From Amoebidium appalachense (lineage: Eukaryota > Ichthyosporea): 64,000 bases of DNA. Below are positions 49,763 to 64,000 of this stretch, in pieces. The position numbers were made by a program, and so were the translations under genes. Below the pieces are notes generated by a model, which was not told where the DNA came from, ran no database searches, and saw only the letters and a program-made list of their open reading frames with translations. Position 1 is the first letter of the stretch; each line of letters begins with the position of its first letter. The stretch is taken from the NCBI GenBank assembly GCA_963693365.1, contig CAVNZM010000001.1:16244001-16308000 (forward strand), read 5' to 3'.

Positions 49763-51829
49763 CTTCGCTCACAACTCTCTTCCCCTTCTCATGGTTTAGG
49801 TTCCCACAGGTTTCAATCAACCACCTGCCTTCCCTCCCCACTCGATCCCTTATCTCGCCTTCTCTCCCAAACTCAATCTTTCACAACCAAATAATGAAGA
49901 TCGCTTTTTCGTATGGAATGTATAACAGAAAAGCGTTTTACATTGATGGCCCGATATCGGAGGGCAGCAAAAGTGTTTTTTCGTAACTAGTATTAGATCT
50001 GATCACCTCTACTCAGCATGCACTGCATACACGCTATGAATTTGTAGCAATAGCTTGTTTCCATGTAGGGGGGAAGGCGGGAGCCAAAAAACACCCTTCG
50101 AATCATAACCTGATTAGTTTTCCCTTCTTTTGCCCCACTCTCAAGCCTCCTCTAGAGGCGATACTGTAATCCTGCAGGGAGCTAAAGAAAACCTTTCTGT
50201 TCACGTTTTGCGAAGTTGTGAACACACTGGTGACTGGCGCTGCTGGCAGTGGCATGACTCACGGCCACACGCGCCCCTCAGATCGCAACTTGCTTTCCAA
50301 TCAGATTTCGAGAACAATAAGCGTATATGGTAAGACCAGTGCCTGTATTACGTCACAGTGGCTCATGGCCTGTTGCATGTTGCGCATGGCAGGTGAAACC
50401 AATCACTTGCTTACAGCGGGATCTGGCATGAGAAGCCATGAAAACGCAGTAATAGGTTGCACATTTCCGCTTTTTGGAACAATTTGCACGATTTGATCGC
50501 AAAAATTTGCTGAACAGCGAGGTAATCTGATTGGTCTATACTAGGGTTGTTTTATTGCATAGTATACAGTGTACATAAGTCACTAGCTGCATTTGATTGG
50601 CTGCGCTGGAAAAAATGCAGTAGGCCGTCAAGTGAGGCTGGGCCCCTCACCATTTCCGCAGCAATACAAAGTGCATAAACCCCTTGGACCTAATAACTCT
50701 GGAATTTTGAAAAGGGACCAGCTTGACCTCAGTGAGTCAGTGAGCAGCAAACGTAAAACATCGTGCTATACCTATTTGTACAAATCCTTACATCTCGTTC
50801 CCGATCTATGAACATAGCCTACGCTGTCAATGGACAACCATATATCCCTCTGATATCACAGTATTTTCTCCATTCATAGTTGGTTCGTTTGGGTCGTTAC
50901 CGACCATTGGCCATCATTGCCGATCTGTTACGGAATTTCAGCCACAGAAAAGTCCAGACAACCCGTTGGTTCCCTGAGAAGGGAGTGCTTTCAGGTAGAC
51001 GTAAAAGGAAGGGTTTATTATACAACTACCATAGTTGATTAGGGGCTGCACAGCGCTCCTGCCTGAAGCGCACGGGTGAGTGATCCGTTCGCACTTCTGT
51101 TTACCTTATACTTGCTTGCTTGATCCACTGCCAGATTCAACCTCGGAACCTGCAAGTGCTATGGAGGCAGACACATAGCAGGGTAATTATGGAAGATTGG
51201 TAGATAGGGCCTAAGGGGTTTGAGGGAGGTGCATGCTTCTAATGCTTCCCTTTGCTTTGGGGGCTTTCAGGGATTGCTTTTTTTTTTTTTGGAAGAGGAG
51301 TCAAGGCTTGGTAGGGGCACCGGAGGACGTGAAGAGAGAGGGGCAGGGGGGTGGGAGGAGGGGGGTACGAAGCCTTGGGGCTGCAGGTTCGGGAGCTTTT
51401 GACAGAAGAATCTTAAAGATGGGATTAGAGGAAGATCACGTGAAGATTTGGAATTGTGCTGTTTTTGAGCCAAACACCGCAAGAGGATAATGAGGCGTAG
51501 TTGTGTTTCTATCCGCAAGGGGGCTTGTGTGGAAGTGAGAAATTGAGGTAGATACACACCACACACCTAACTGTAGAAACACTTTCCGGCTCTCTGTTTT
51601 TTTATGTACACCTGCTCTGATACTCCCGCCGTCGTCAAGCGCTTTCCTTCCCTTCTTCCCGCCCTTTCCCCTCTTCGTGTCTTTCTTGTGCTCCCGGTCA
51701 CCCTGTCGGACAGCCCTTTTTTCGAGCTCAATACCAGTTAAATCAACTGAGGGCTCTTCATTTTAATGTTGTGCAAATGTATTTGTGTTTTATAAGCACT
51801 GACAGAACATGTTCTTTTTTGCAGTCACT
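49763..51829. promoter_or_regulatory. Divergent spacer between BRSK-like gene and ChAP gene
   Basis: Both genes start away from this 2.07-kb spacer, so it should contain both promoters and 5' leaders. It has ordinary composition and almost no microsatellite or long homopolymer, which contrasts with the introns on either side. A good acceptor (TTCTTTTTTGCAG) at 51812-51824 suggests an upstream non-coding or coding ChAP exon within it. No gene was recognised. Confidence 0.45.
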
Positions 51830-63175
<11,346 letters not shown>

Positions 63176-63179
63176 GTCG

Positions 63180-63218
<39 letters not shown>

Positions 63219-63396
63219 AACCCTCTTTTTCTGCAGGCATACACACACACACACATGTACATGCGCACAGGCGCACACACGTACACACACACAGTGTGTG
63301 CGGGCGCAAGGGGGGGAAAATTCCTGTTTGGTGCAGTTAACATGTCATACATGCAAGTCCTCTTCGTTGTAACTGCTGCGTGCTGTGTGTGGCATT

Positions 63397-63438
<42 letters not shown>

Positions 63439-63441
<3 letters not shown>

Positions 63442-63945
63442 CGCTATATCGATGATCTTATCTCTATCAACAACAATATCGTCAGCAATCACCTTTATTT
63501 CGAAGACAACGCATACTGCATTTATCCTAAAAACACATTGCAAGTCAATCTCGCCGACAAAGGCAGCGCTGTTAACTATCTAGATCTCCATATCCGAGCA
63601 ACCAATCACGGCATCCACACAAGCATATACAATAAACTCGATACCAGCACATTTTCTAAACTCGCTATCGCTCGCTATCCTCATATCGATTCATTCATTT
63701 CTAACACCGCTAAATATGGTATCATAACTAGTCAACTATGTAGCTATCACCGTAAGTGCTCCTCATTGCATGCTTTCTCCATTCACGCAGCTACCCTAAT
63801 ATCTAGACTACCAGCTAAGGGATATATCTACAATAAACTCATTCATAAAACCATATCATACATTAGAAACAATCTATCGATGTATCGCGGCACACATTCA
63901 TTTATTCTCAAATCCATAATTCGAAGAATTCGCACACCAATATAA
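63439..63945 (+). pseudogene. Reverse transcriptase 3' fragment, 5'-truncated at a poly-C tract
   Basis: An open frame of about 168 codons starts directly at the end of a roughly 43-nt poly-C run (63397-63439) and ends at TAA 63943-63945. It begins RRYIDDLISI, the catalytic Y-x-D-D motif of reverse transcriptases, followed by NYLDLHI and a thumb-like region (SIYNKLDTSTF, YHRKCSSLHAFS). The palm region before motif C is missing, so it cannot work as it stands. The pattern YLDL...Y-K...HxR-SS recalls Penelope-like and related retroelements; the class is tentative. Base composition is AT-richer than the neighbouring exons. It lies after ChAP exon 63043-63175, probably inside that gene's next intron. 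Confidence 0.7.
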
Positions 63946-64000
63946 TCTTATTCACACACACGATGTCAATATTATATACACACACATATATATAGACTAC

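Overview
This is an intron-dense nuclear window from a eukaryote, very probably a unicellular opisthokont or holozoan protist. Six multi-exon genes were reconstructed by joining exons whose splice phases agree. Coding sequence is only about 7 kb of the 64 kb. The rest is introns and short spacers built from (CA)n/(GT)n microsatellites, very long poly-C/poly-G runs, C-then-A tracts, minisatellites and small interspersed repeats. Stop codons and splice sites are standard (TAA, TGA; GT-AG). An SH2-domain protein, a BRSK/SAD-type kinase, a pectin-acetylesterase/Notum-type enzyme and a ChAP (exomer) protein together fit an ichthyosporean-like or related holozoan better than a plant, animal or typical fungus. 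The species cannot be fixed from this sequence.

Layout, left to right. (1) 159-9006 (+): a protein with a new-looking N-terminal region, a long Pro/Gln-rich middle with 12-residue repeats, and a C-terminal SH2 domain. (2) 13306-14366 (-): ribosomal protein eS25, head to head with (3) 14741-17947 (+): ribosomal protein eL42. They share a spacer of about 370 bp between start codons. (4) 19631-29758 (+): a secreted CE13-family esterase with a signal peptide and an intact Ser/Asp/His triad, in 10 exons. (5) 31485-49762 (-): a BRSK/SAD-like kinase in 22 exons, phase-consistent from Met to stop, with kinase, UBA-like and KA1-like regions. (6) 51830-63175 (+, runs off the right end): a Bud7/Bch1-like ChAP protein. 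A 3' fragment of a reverse transcriptase follows at 63440-63945.

The most striking non-coding feature is a dispersed repeat of about 240-360 bp whose 3' end is a poly-C tract. About 25 full or partial copies were found. Every copy lies inside an intron, and every copy is in the same orientation as its host gene: all + in the SH2, eL42 and ChAP genes, all - in the kinase gene. None was seen in the four intergenic spacers. One copy supplies the poly-C tract next to the 3' splice site of kinase exon 11. This looks like an intron-specialised, possibly introner-like element. Two further terminal-inverted-repeat elements, a TTAA-flanked one and a 237-bp MITE, are also described.
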